A stretch of 64,000 nt of DNA, taken from Thermomicrobiales bacterium. GTDB taxonomy: Bacteria; Chloroflexota; Chloroflexia; Thermomicrobiales; UBA6265. Under the pieces are notes generated by a model. It worked only from the letters and a program-made list of their open reading frames with translations. It was not told where the DNA came from and did no database searches. The position numbers were made by a program, and so were the translations under genes. Positions within the stretch are counted from its first letter, which is position 1, and every line of letters begins with the position of its first letter. This document shows, one piece after another, positions 24,018 through 32,149 of this stretch. The stretch spans positions 1 to 64,000 of the forward strand of contig JAMLHN010000015.1 of assembly GCA_023957115.1 (NCBI GenBank), written 5' to 3'.

Positions 24018-25442
24018 ATGACAGAGAGCGGCGAGCGGACACTGGCGGAAACAACCGACACGATCTCGGAGCTGATCGGTCATGGGTTGCAAGCGATGGG
24101 CGCATGGGAGACCGGCTGGCGGCCGGTCTGGCCGGATGCGACCGTTGCGCTCGATCCGGTGACGATGACCGAAGCGATCGAGGCGCTGACCGAGCGGCTG
24201 ACCGACAACTATCCGTTCTTCCATCCCGATTACGCGGCACAGATGCTGATGCCGCCACACCCCGTCGCGGCGGCGGCGTACGCCATCGCGCAACGGATCA
24301 ACCCGAACGCGCATGCGAGTGACGGCGGTCCGGCAACGACCAAGCTCGAGATCGAGGTCGTTGATGCGCTGAAGACGATGTTCGGGTACGATCCGGCGAC
24401 CTCGCTCGGGCATCTGACCTCGAGCGGAACCATTGCCAATCTGGAAGCGCTCTGGGTGAGCCGCGAGCTGCACCCGGACAAAGGGATTGCCTCGTCGAGA
24501 CTGGCGCATTACACGCACTCCCGGATGTGCCAGCTCCTGCAGATGCCGGCAACCGCCATCGAGACCGATGCCTGCGGGCGGATCGATCTCGATGCGCTCG
24601 AGGCCGAGCTACGGAGCGGACGAGTGGGTACGGTGGTGGCGACGGTCGGATCGACCGGACTCGGGGCGGTCGATCGGGTCGATCAGATCATCCCGCTGGC
24701 AGCCCGGTACGGGGCGCGGGTGCATGTCGATGCCGCGTATGGTGGGTATTTTGTGTTGCTGGCGGACGGCGATGCGCTCTCCCCTGAGACGGCACGCGCC
24801 TATCGTGCGATGCGGGAGGCCGACAGCATCGTGGTCGACCCGCACAAGCGCGGGCTACAGCCGTATGGGTGCGGGTCGGTCTTTTTTCGCGATGCATCGG
24901 TCGGCCGGTTCTACAAGCACGACTCGCCCTATACCTACTTCACGTCCGCTGAGCTGCATCTGGGCGAGATCAGTCTGGAATGCTCGCGGGCCGGGGCGGC
25001 AGCAGCCGCGCTCTGGACGACGATGCGAGCTCTGCCATTGGACGCCGGCCGGGGATTAGGGCCGATCCTGGCGCGTACCCGTGCGGCGGCAGTGCGCTGG
25101 GCAGATCTCATTCGAGCATCGGATCGGTTGGGGCTGGTCGTCGAGCCAGAGCTCGATCTGGTGACGTTCTTTGCGTTGCCTCCCGATGGCGACCAGCGTG
25201 TGTCGACGATCAGCGTATTGACGCAGCGGGTGTTCGACGATCTCATGAACGCGCCTGACGATCCTGTCTATCTGGCGACCCTGAAGGTTGCGCCGCCGTT
25301 GCTTTCCGGTATGCCAGACCTCATTTGGGATCAGCCAGAAGCGCTCGTCTTCCGTAGTGTGCTGATGAAACCGGAGCACTTCGAGGCGGTTCCCGGGTTG
25401 CACGCGCGCGTGGAACGAGGGGTGTTGGAAGTTGGGAGCTAG
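24018..25442 (+). CDS. Group II PLP-dependent decarboxylase (aromatic/glutamate type)
   Basis: A 474-residue enzyme of the pyridoxal-dependent decarboxylase family (PF00282 type). It shows FHPDYAAQMLMPPHPVA near the N-terminus, GHLTSSGTIANLEAL, HVDAAYGGYF (PLP-binding aspartate) and SIVVDPHKRGLQPYGCG with the Schiff-base lysine. The substrate could be tyrosine, another aromatic amino acid, glutamate or aspartate; no diagnostic residue was resolved. It follows the MFS gene by 47 bases on the same strand, suggesting an operon. Its last residues EVGS and the TAG stop are encoded inside a heptamer array. Confidence 0.88.
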   Translation: MTESGERTLAETTDTISELIGHGLQAMGAWETGWRPVWPDATVALDPVTMTEAIEALTERLTDNYPFFHPDYAAQMLMPPHPVAAAAYAIAQRINPNAHASDGGPATTKLEIEVVDALKTMFGYDPATSLGHLTSSGTIANLEALWVSRELHPDKGIASSRLAHYTHSRMCQLLQMPATAIETDACGRIDLDALEAELRSGRVGTVVATVGSTGLGAVDRVDQIIPLAARYGARVHVDAAYGGYFVLLADGDALSPETARAYRAMREADSIVVDPHKRGLQPYGCGSVFFRDASVGRFYKHDSPYTYFTSAELHLGEISLECSRAGAAAAALWTTMRALPLDAGRGLGPILARTRAAAVRWADLIRASDRLGLVVEPELDLVTFFALPPDGDQRVSTISVLTQRVFDDLMNAPDDPVYLATLKVAPPLLSGMPDLIWDQPEALVFRSVLMKPEHFEAVPGLHARVERGVLEVGS

Positions 25443-25458
25443 GATCTGGGAGCGAGGA
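25424..25458. repeat. Heptanucleotide array spanning a stop codon
   Basis: Five units GTTGGAA GTTGGGA, GCTAGGA TCTGGGA, GCGAGGA. The decarboxylase frame runs into it and terminates at the TAG inside unit three, so the final residues of the protein are repeat-derived. Confidence 0.75.
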
Positions 25459-25512
25459 TTTTCTTGGTCCAGACTCCTGACCAGCGCGAGACCGGAGAAT
25501 CACAACCCATCT

Positions 25513-25650
25513 CCCAAGGTTGAAACCCTGGGCTAGGGCGACTTGCAGACAAGCTCGGACAACGAGCTCTGAGCTTTCACAGAGAACCAAGTTGTTCTGC
25601 CGCGTACGTACACATGGAAGGAGTCTTAGCCCAGCGTTTCAACGTTGGGG
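25513..25650. repeat. MITE-like element of about 138 bp with 25-bp terminal inverted repeats
   Basis: Left end CCCAAGGTTGAAACCCTGGG (continuing CTAGG), right end CTTAGCCCAGCGTTTCAACG (continuing TTGGGG); the two pair with three or four mismatches over 25 bases. It contains no ORF. A related, left-truncated copy lies at 53087-53192 behind the IS630 remnant. Confidence 0.65.
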
Positions 25651-25675
25651 AATCGAGTCCTGCTCCACAAAGCGC

Positions 25676-26350
25676 TCAAACACCCTTTGGTTCGTACCTA
25701 CGCGACAGCGCGGCGTCGTTCATCCTGAACGTCCACCGTCCGTTGTCCAGACGTATCTGCACGTCACCCGAACTCCCCGCCCAACGGCGGATCTGGGGTT
25801 CGTGTTCGACGTGGAGATGGTCGAACCAGGAGCGGTCGAGCATCGATTCAGCGATCGATTGTCCGGCCATCCAGGGGAAATAATCGGGATCGGTTAGTAC
25901 GTCGTCGGGTAGCGCGAGCACAACCTCGCGCGTGCGCGCGAATGTGTCGGCGTAGGCGTCGAGCACGGCGCCGATCGGGATGTTCCGATCGCGTTCGTAG
26001 AGCCAGGCATTGATCTCGTCGTCGGTCTGCAACTCGTCCGGCCATGGAGACAGCGGCTCGGCTTCTCCGCGCACGTCGGCTTCCAACAGACGCAGGCCGC
26101 CTTCTCGCCAGGCGAGCAGATGCGCGACGACATCTCGGAACGACCAATCGCCATCGAGGCCGCGCTCGTCCATGCGGGTGGGATCGACATCGGCGAGCAG
26201 CGCTTCCCAGTCATCACGTTCTTCGTCGACGATTTCGACAATCTGGAACTTGAGTCTGGAGATTGTCACAGAGAGCCGCCTTCGTGTCGCGGGTTGGAAT
26301 ACGTAGGGAATCCCGGAACGGAACGGGTTCAGCAGTTGAAAGGTAAACAT
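25676..26350 (-). CDS. DinB/DfsB-like four-helix-bundle protein
   Basis: A 224-residue protein with the DinB-superfamily pattern: VDEERDDWEALLADVD, then DGDWSFRDVVAHLLAWREGG (helix 2 with a possible metal-ligand histidine), and a late HLHVEHEP motif that could supply two more histidines. DinB/ClbS/DfsB proteins are small metal-binding thiol transferases or resistance proteins, some with hydrolase activity. Start 26350 has AGGAGG thirteen bases upstream; a GTG at 26269 (VTISRLKF) is an alternative. It is divergent from the membrane gene at 26517. Confidence 0.7.
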   Translation of the reverse strand: MFTFQLLNPFRSGIPYVFQPATRRRLSVTISRLKFQIVEIVDEERDDWEALLADVDPTRMDERGLDGDWSFRDVVAHLLAWREGGLRLLEADVRGEAEPLSPWPDELQTDDEINAWLYERDRNIPIGAVLDAYADTFARTREVVLALPDDVLTDPDYFPWMAGQSIAESMLDRSWFDHLHVEHEPQIRRWAGSSGDVQIRLDNGRWTFRMNDAALSRRYEPKGV

Positions 26351-26516
26351 TTGGATGAGCGTCCCTCCTGTTTGATCTCCCCCGCTCTCGATACAAAGAA
26401 CGAGCGCTGGGGACCTTCTGTGAGATAGTGGATCGGGAGACGCGGAAATCGACTGCCAGGATGCGGCATAATCCTGCGGCAATCGCATCGCAAGGCTGGA
26501 AGGGAAAAGAGCAAGC

Positions 26517-27431
26517 ATGTGGCGAGCGCCACTTCGAGGGTTTTTCTTGGTGCTGGTCGTCGCTGGGGTGGCGCTGCTGTCACTCGGGCTGTGGGCCCGG
26601 TTCACCATCTACGATCAGGATCGGTTCGTCTCGACGGTTGGTGAGCTCTCCACCGACCCGACGGTGCAACGTGTCGCCGTCGAACGTGTGATGACCGAGA
26701 TCGATACGCAGATTGCTGTGCGGTCCGCGGAACAAGGACTCTCACCCACGGTTGCGCTCACGTATCAGATGCTGCGGTCGCAGATCGAATCGGGAATCAT
26801 CTCGGCGCTCAGCTCACCCCAGTTCGGGTCGGTGTGGAATGCGGCGTTGCGGGAGCTGCACGGTCCGTTCACCGATTTGCTGAAGGGGCACGATACGCCG
26901 AATCTCAGGCAAACCGACAGTGACGTGCAAGTCAATCTCTTCCCCACCTACCAGCTTGCCCAGCAGAGTTTGCCGCCCGCGGCGCTCCAGCTTCTCGGTC
27001 AGCTCGAGATCGACGATGACAATTTGTGGATCACCGTGCTCGAAGGCGATACGCTCTCGTCGATTCACCAGTACGTGCGGTTGTTCAACCGGGCTCTTGC
27101 CGTGGGTATCATCGTTTCGGTGCTGTCTGCGGTGGCGTATGTGCTGTTCTCGAGACGCAAGCTGCGGGCGATGGCATGGGTGTCGGCGGCTATCGGGATA
27201 GGGTTGTTGATCCAGCGGATCGTCCTGCAGATTGGCAAGCAACAACTGGTCGATTCGCTCGACGATGAGAGCCAGCGGGGTGCAGCTCGGATCTTCTACG
27301 ACACGCTGGTGGGCGATTTGCTCACGCTGGAGCTTTCTGGGCTGGCGGTGGCCATCGTGGTGGCCGTTGCAATCTTTGGTATCGATGAGTACCTGCGCCG
27401 GCGAGCGCCCGCGCAAACCCCGGCGATCTAG
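26517..27431 (+). CDS. Membrane protein with large extracytoplasmic domain
   Basis: A 304-residue protein: one N-terminal helix (about 8-28), a soluble part of about 160 residues rich in Gln and Ser, then three helices (about 193-211, 216-236 and 273-293) and a basic tail. This layout resembles hypothetical integral membrane proteins of Actinobacteria and Chloroflexota with no known function. No enzyme motif or cysteine was seen. It is followed after 56 bases by the SDR gene on the same strand. Confidence 0.65.
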   Translation: MWRAPLRGFFLVLVVAGVALLSLGLWARFTIYDQDRFVSTVGELSTDPTVQRVAVERVMTEIDTQIAVRSAEQGLSPTVALTYQMLRSQIESGIISALSSPQFGSVWNAALRELHGPFTDLLKGHDTPNLRQTDSDVQVNLFPTYQLAQQSLPPAALQLLGQLEIDDDNLWITVLEGDTLSSIHQYVRLFNRALAVGIIVSVLSAVAYVLFSRRKLRAMAWVSAAIGIGLLIQRIVLQIGKQQLVDSLDDESQRGAARIFYDTLVGDLLTLELSGLAVAIVVAVAIFGIDEYLRRRAPAQTPAI

Positions 27432-27490
27432 CCCAGCGGTTTTTCGTGTGAGGTCTTGAGGCAGCTCGTCGATCTTCGAGGAGGCGTTTG

Positions 27491-28299
27491 ATGACCACTT
27501 ACACAACAGCCGATCTGGCGGGACCTCTGGGGGAGCATCCCCCGGCGAATCGGCTGGCTGGGCGGATTTGCCTCGTGGCCGGGGCAACGCGTGGAATCGG
27601 TCGAGCAACCGCCAAACGGATGGCTGCTGAGGGGGCGGCGGCTGTCGTGTTGGCCGGTCGCCAGCAGGATCTTGGCGAGGGCCTGGCCGCTGAGCTGCGG
27701 GATTCCGGGACCGAGAGTCTCTTCGTTCGGACCGATGTCACTCGGGACGAAGACCTGAGGGAGCTGGTCGAGCGGACGACCGAACGGTTTGGCCGGCTCG
27801 ACACCGTCTTCAACAATGCCGGTATGCAAGAGCGGCGCGCGTTGCTGGCCGAGCAAACCGATGAGGTCTTTTCACAGGTCTTCGACACCAATGTCCGGTT
27901 CTTGTTCAATGCCATGCGGTACGAGGTTCCGGCTATGCTGGCCTCGGGCGGCGGCGCGATCGTGAACACAACGAGTGTCAGCGGATTCCGCAATCCCTAT
28001 ACCGGGCTGGCACTCTACAACGCGTCGAAAGCCGCCGCGATCGCGCTCACCCGAAGCGCGGCGATGGAATACGCCCCACAGGGAATCCGCATCAATTCGG
28101 TGGCGCCTGGGCGTGTCGTGACCGACATGATGCTGGCCACGGGGGTCGACGATATGCAACGAATCGCCGGACAGCTTCCTCTCCGGCGTATGGGGCATCG
28201 GAAGAGATTGCAATGGCGGCTGTCTGGCTCCTTTCGGATGAGGCGAGCTATATCGCCGGACATATTCTCTGCGCGGACGGTGGATTCCTGGCGGGGTAG
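27491..28299 (+). pseudogene. Short-chain dehydrogenase/reductase with a one-base frameshift
   Basis: Classic SDR: cofactor motif GATRGIG, NNAG, catalytic NTTSVSG (Ser) and YNASK (Tyr, Lys), then NSVAPGRV. It begins at ATG 27491 behind GAGGAGG. The frame is good to LPLRRMGH near 28198; then the sequence needs one more C (CATCGGAAG instead of CATCCGGAAG). In the other frame the normal SDR end follows: EEIAMAAVWLLSDEASYIAG, then HILCADGG, with stop TAG at 28297-28299. Without correction the frame runs on to 28591 with unrelated residues. It is either a recent deletion or a sequencing error, since the rest is intact. Confidence 0.8.
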
Positions 28300-28445
28300 T
28301 CGTCCTCGACCGCTCCCGGCGCCAACAGCCGTTTCGCCGTCCCGCATACGTGGGGCATTGGGACCCATGCGGACTCCTACACTATCCCGGTCTTTCCCAA
28401 ACCGGCCGGTTCGCTTGCCGGTCCACCCAGCAGGAGAACGCAACG

Positions 28446-29471
28446 ATGCGGACTGGTGTTGCCTACTTCGGAAATCGAACCGTGCGGCATGTGGCGGCCG
28501 ATCTGGAGGATATTGCTGCCTCGGGGTTCGATTATGTCGTGCATTGCTCGACCGAGAGCGATCTGATCTGGGGCAAAGAGACCATGCGTGAGATCTACCG
28601 GATCTCGCATGAGCTTGGACTCGAGGTGCATGCCGATCCCTGGGGTGTCGCCGGTGTCTTCGGCGGTGAGGCGATGAGCAAGTTCGTCACCTGGGAGACC
28701 GATATTTGCCAGGTGCTGGCTGATGGGTCGCGTATTGGGGCAGCTTGTCTCAATCAGCCGAAGCTGATGGATTGGTTGCATACGTGGATCGATGCGGCGG
28801 TCGATCAGGGGGTGGATGTGCTCTTTTTCGATGAACCGCATTGGTATCCTGGCGATCTCTGGTACATCGGCAGAATCATCGGTCCCGACTCCGAACGTTG
28901 GAGCTGCCGCTGCGATGTGTGTCTGGAGCTCTTTCGGGACCGATATGGGCATGAGATGCCGGCGGTGCTGGACGATGAGGTGCGCGCCTTTCGCCAGCAA
29001 GCGGTCTACGATGTGACCGTCGATCTGATCGGATACGGTCACGCGCAGGGGGTCCGCAACGGACTCTGCCTGCTCCCTCATGGGATGACATTCGACCTGG
29101 TCGGGGTGCCGGACTGGACGCCGTTCCTGCAGATCCCGGGCCTCGACTTTTTCGGGACCGATCCCTACTGGCGGGCCGGTGCGGAGGTTCCGTTGGAACC
29201 GTATGTGCGACCGAATGCCGCGGCCGTGCGCGAGATCTGCGCGACCTTTGGAGTTCCGAATCAGTTCTGGATCCAGGGATACAACCTTCCGAACGGCGCG
29301 GAGTGGGAAGCGGCCAGGGCCATCGAGATCGCGGTCGAAGAAGGGATGACCGACCTCGCCGTTTGGGCCTATCGAGGCTGCGAGGCGATGTCTGCGTTGT
29401 GGCCGGGGAATATCGACACGACGTGGGAGACGGTGGTGAGAGCGTTGCAGAACGCGAACGATTGCTCCTGA
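28446..29471 (+). CDS. Hypothetical TIM-barrel-like (glycosidase-like) protein
   Basis: A 341-residue cytoplasmic protein starting MRTGVAYFGNRTVRHVAADL behind AGGAG. Alternating strands and helices with VLFFDEPHWYPGD in the middle, FFGTDPYWR later and a conserved-looking tryptophan-rich end suggest a TIM barrel akin to glycoside hydrolases; the DEPH aspartate/glutamate could be catalytic. A C-R-C-D-V-C cluster around residue 155 could bind a metal. No family name can be given. It lies downstream of the broken SDR gene on the same strand; both may act on a sugar or polyol, but that is inference. Confidence 0.6.
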   Translation: MRTGVAYFGNRTVRHVAADLEDIAASGFDYVVHCSTESDLIWGKETMREIYRISHELGLEVHADPWGVAGVFGGEAMSKFVTWETDICQVLADGSRIGAACLNQPKLMDWLHTWIDAAVDQGVDVLFFDEPHWYPGDLWYIGRIIGPDSERWSCRCDVCLELFRDRYGHEMPAVLDDEVRAFRQQAVYDVTVDLIGYGHAQGVRNGLCLLPHGMTFDLVGVPDWTPFLQIPGLDFFGTDPYWRAGAEVPLEPYVRPNAAAVREICATFGVPNQFWIQGYNLPNGAEWEAARAIEIAVEEGMTDLAVWAYRGCEAMSALWPGNIDTTWETVVRALQNANDCS

Positions 29472-29489
29472 CGCTCGGAGCAGCGGCCG

Positions 29490-30023
29490 TCAGAAGATCT
29501 CGTCGATCCGAAGTGAGAGCTTGGGGAACAACGGACTCTGGAGTATTTCGTCGCCTCGAAGAACTTCGATCTTCGAATGACCGCGGTGCACGGCGACTTC
29601 GCGTTCGCGAGGGCGCGCGACCCAGACCTCGCTCGAGCCCGACGCAAGATAGATTGCGGTCTTCCGTGCGATCTCGGTCGCGGAATTGCTTGGCGAGACG
29701 ACTTCGATGGCCAAGTCTGGGGCCAGCTCGAGATAGCCATCTCCGGCGCCCGCGAGACGTTCTGTACGCACGAATGCGATATCGGGAGCCAAAACGGTGT
29801 CCGGGTTTCGGGCGAGAATGAACCCTACATCGCCGGAAAGGATCTCTCCCGATCGATCCGCGCGTACTTCGTTCATGAGGAAATACGCCAGATTGGAAAT
29901 GGCTCGTCCATGAGCACGTCCCTGCGGACTCACCTCGATCAATTCTCCTTCGATGAGCTCGTAGGGCGCATCAGGGCCGAGTCGGAAAAGATCTTCTGCA
30001 GTTAGGAGTCGGGTACTGACCAT
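29490..30023 (-). CDS. Uma2-family (DUF820) PD-(D/E)XK-like protein, copy 1
   Basis: A 177-residue protein of the Uma2/DUF820 family, putative restriction-endonuclease-like nucleases that are amplified in Cyanobacteria and Chloroflexota. Family features: LGPDAPYELIEGELIEVSP at the start, TVLAPDIAFV, then DLAIEVVSPSN followed by SEVWVARP, which carry the acidic residues of the nuclease fold. It is clearly related to the copy at 61254-61799 along its full length. Function in the cell is unknown. It converges on the TIM-barrel gene with only 18 bases between stops. Confidence 0.88.
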   Translation of the reverse strand: MVSTRLLTAEDLFRLGPDAPYELIEGELIEVSPQGRAHGRAISNLAYFLMNEVRADRSGEILSGDVGFILARNPDTVLAPDIAFVRTERLAGAGDGYLELAPDLAIEVVSPSNSATEIARKTAIYLASGSSEVWVARPREREVAVHRGHSKIEVLRGDEILQSPLFPKLSLRIDEIF

Positions 30024-30096
30024 AGGACGGCGCTCTGTCTGACGTGAGGAAAGGGGATACCAAAGCTGACTCCATCATACACGGGAGACGGTAGCC

Positions 30097-30124
30097 AACT
30101 CCAAACTCCCAAATCCTAACTCCC
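30097..30124. repeat. Heptanucleotide array spanning a stop codon
   Basis: AACTCCA AACTCCC AAATCCT AACTCCC. The TAG stop (30118-30116) and last Gly-Ser codons of the Rieske gene lie within it. Confidence 0.75.
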
Positions 30125-30478
30125 CAGCGTAATCGTCACCTTGTCATCTACCACCGAGATTGGGTACTGCCGGACCTTGAAGCGGGGATTTGCCAGTGCC
30201 TGACCGGTGGTGATGTCGAACTCGATCCCGTGCCAGGGGCAGGTGAGAATTTCCCCCTCGCGGCCCCATTCGAGCTGCCAGTCGGTATCCGGGCCGGACA
30301 CCATGGTGCCGTTCACCCCGCCCGTGCAGAGCGGTCCGTATTGGTGCGGGCAGATGTTCGGGAGTGCATAGAGCGTACCGGCGACGTTGAAGACGCCGAT
30401 TTCGATAGTACGGATCTTTACCACCGTGCTGGAGCCAACCGGGAAGTCGGCGATCGTTCCAATGACATGCTCGGCCAT
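30116..30478 (-). CDS. Rieske [2Fe-2S] ferredoxin-type protein
   Basis: A 120-residue Rieske protein with both cluster motifs: CPHQYGPLC (Cys-x-His) and CPWHGIEFD (Cys-x-x-His). The form without a signal or membrane anchor matches ferredoxin components of Rieske oxygenases. It starts four bases after the amidohydrolase stop and ends the operon that begins with the PLP enzyme at 33273. No oxygenase subunit or reductase lies nearby, so its redox partner is unknown. The C-terminal residues LGS come from a heptamer repeat array, so they are not part of the original domain. Confidence 0.9.
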   Translation of the reverse strand: MAEHVIGTIADFPVGSSTVVKIRTIEIGVFNVAGTLYALPNICPHQYGPLCTGGVNGTMVSGPDTDWQLEWGREGEILTCPWHGIEFDITTGQALANPRFKVRQYPISVVDDKVTITLGS

Positions 30479-30482
30479 CGAT

Positions 30483-31562
30483 CTACTCCGCCGCGACTGG
30501 AACGGGAATACGGGGGAATGCGCTCAGCGCATTGAGACCCATGACGGCGCGTTTCAAATCCTGCGACATCGGCAGCTTGAGGATGGCCTTCGGATGGTCG
30601 AAATCGTGATGCGGCCAGTCGGAGGCGAAGATGATGCGGTCGTCGCCGATCTGATGGATCGTTTCGACGAGCTGGGAGGGATCGTCCGGTTCTTCCACCG
30701 GTTGGGTGGCGAACCACATCCGCTCCCGCATGTACTCGCTCGGGCGACGGTCCAGGAACGGTACATGACGGCGGTATTCGTTGTAGTACTTGTCCATACG
30801 CCACATCATGTACGGCACCCAGGCGATGCCGGCTTCGGTGAAGACCACTTTGAGCTTGGGATATCGAGCGGGAACGCCGGTGTGCATGATGCTGGTCAGG
30901 TTCGCCATCATGGCGAATGCGTGCGAAAGCACCTGCCGCGCGAAATGGTTCTCGAACTGATCGAGCTGATATGGGAATTGCGGTGTGGTAATCGTCACGC
31001 TGTGCAGGCAGACCGGGAGATCGGCCTCTTGCGCAGCGGAAAAGATGGGGTCGTATTTCCGATCGCCCCAGAGCGGATGCACACCCGCGGTCGGCAGGTA
31101 GACCCCAACGATCCGGTCATTTTTCGCGTATTTCCGAATCTCGTTCGCCGAATCCTCGGGGTTTTGGGGAGATGCCAGCACCACGCCAAAGAGACCGTTG
31201 TCTTCCTGGAGCCATTCTTCCGCAAGCCAGCGGTTATAGGCGTGCGCCAGCGCGGTGGCGTACTCCCGGTTCGGGAGCGTGGCGAAGAGGAGCAGATGAT
31301 CGGGAAAGAGGATGCCGACCTCGATATCGAGCTCGTTCAGCTCGCGGCGCATATCGGCGGCTGTTTCGACCGAGCGATAGGGCGGGCTTCCGGCGATCGG
31401 CGGATCCTGGCGCAGGTTGGGCGCGAACCCTGGAATCTGCAAGTAGGGGTAGGAACCGCCGTCCAGCAGCTCCAGCGATTTGCGCCAGGGCATCTCGCAA
31501 TACGGAGCCAGCTTGCCCGGCGTGTCGTTGACATGAATATCCGCGTCGATCGTGAAGACCAT
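30483..31562 (-). CDS. Amidohydrolase-2 family metal-dependent hydrolase or decarboxylase
   Basis: A 359-residue ACMSD-like amidohydrolase 2. It shows the first metal pair in IDADIHVND (Asp/His instead of HxH), VCLHSVTITTP with a histidine near residue 175, MHTGVPARYPKLKVVFTEAG typical of the family, and FASDWPHHDFDHP with the late metal aspartate. Members are zinc or manganese enzymes acting as hydrolases or non-oxidative decarboxylases. It sits between RidA and the Rieske gene; the upstream gap of 125 bases contains facing heptamer arrays. The substrate is unknown. Confidence 0.85.
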   Translation of the reverse strand: MVFTIDADIHVNDTPGKLAPYCEMPWRKSLELLDGGSYPYLQIPGFAPNLRQDPPIAGSPPYRSVETAADMRRELNELDIEVGILFPDHLLLFATLPNREYATALAHAYNRWLAEEWLQEDNGLFGVVLASPQNPEDSANEIRKYAKNDRIVGVYLPTAGVHPLWGDRKYDPIFSAAQEADLPVCLHSVTITTPQFPYQLDQFENHFARQVLSHAFAMMANLTSIMHTGVPARYPKLKVVFTEAGIAWVPYMMWRMDKYYNEYRRHVPFLDRRPSEYMRERMWFATQPVEEPDDPSQLVETIHQIGDDRIIFASDWPHHDFDHPKAILKLPMSQDLKRAVMGLNALSAFPRIPVPVAAE

Positions 31563-31577
31563 GTTGATTCCTCGCGG

Positions 31578-31605
31578 GAGTTGGGTGGTCGGAGTTGGGA
31601 GTTAG
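31578..31605. repeat. Heptanucleotide array, left half of an inverted pair
   Basis: GAGTTGG GTGGTCG GAGTTGG GAGTTAG. It faces the array at 31654-31681: GGAGTTGGGAGTTAG is complementary to CTAACTCCCAACTCC, so the transcript between ridA and the amidohydrolase can fold into a long hairpin with a 46-base loop. Confidence 0.75.
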
Positions 31606-31653
31606 CGTTCTTAGCAATAGGAAAGCGACGTGAACGCGACGTCAGAGATTCCT

Positions 31654-31681
31654 AACTCCCAACTCCCAGCTCCTAGCTCCC
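31654..31681. repeat. Heptanucleotide array, right half of an inverted pair
   Basis: AACTCCC AACTCCC AGCTCCT AGCTCCC, opposite in orientation to 31578-31605, six bases before the ridA stop codon (31688). Confidence 0.75.
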
Positions 31682-31687
31682 CATCAA

Positions 31688-32149
31688 CTATTCGAACTCG
31701 AAGATGGTTTCGACTTCGACCGGCACGTTGCCGGGAAGCGCTTGCACCCCGACGGCGGAGCGCGCATGCACGCCGGCATCGCCGAGAACTTCATAGATGA
31801 ACTCGCTGAACCCGTGCATCACAGCCGGGGTGTCTTTGAAGCCGGGCGTGCAGTTCACCATGCCCAGCACTTTGATAGTCTGCTTGATGCGCGAGAGATC
31901 GCCCAGGATATTCCAGGCCATCTGCAACTGCAGAAAGGCGACCTGCCGCGCAGCCTGGTAGCCTTGCTCGACGGTGTAGACATCACCGACGCGGCCGTCC
32001 CAGGCCGCTCCGTCGACCGGGGTCGGCGTGGCGCCGGAGAGATAGAGCAGATTGCCGGTGATCTTCCCCATGGCGACGGCCGGGTGAAACGGCTTCTGCT
32101 CCTGGAGCTCGTAACCAAGCGACTTCAGTTTTTCTTCGGGTGTCATCAT
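31688..32149 (-). CDS. RidA-family enamine/imine deaminase
   Basis: A 153-residue RidA/YjgF protein. The catalytic arginine is present in HARSAVGVQALPGN and the late glutamate in VEVETIFEFE, so it is probably active in hydrolysing reactive enamines or imines to ketones and ammonia. It starts with ATGATG overlapping the TGA of the preceding PLP-enzyme gene, a strong sign of coupled translation. A PLP ammonia-lyase generates just the enamine intermediates that RidA removes, which explains the pairing. Confidence 0.92.
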   Translation of the reverse strand: MMTPEEKLKSLGYELQEQKPFHPAVAMGKITGNLLYLSGATPTPVDGAAWDGRVGDVYTVEQGYQAARQVAFLQLQMAWNILGDLSRIKQTIKVLGMVNCTPGFKDTPAVMHGFSEFIYEVLGDAGVHARSAVGVQALPGNVPVEVETIFEFE

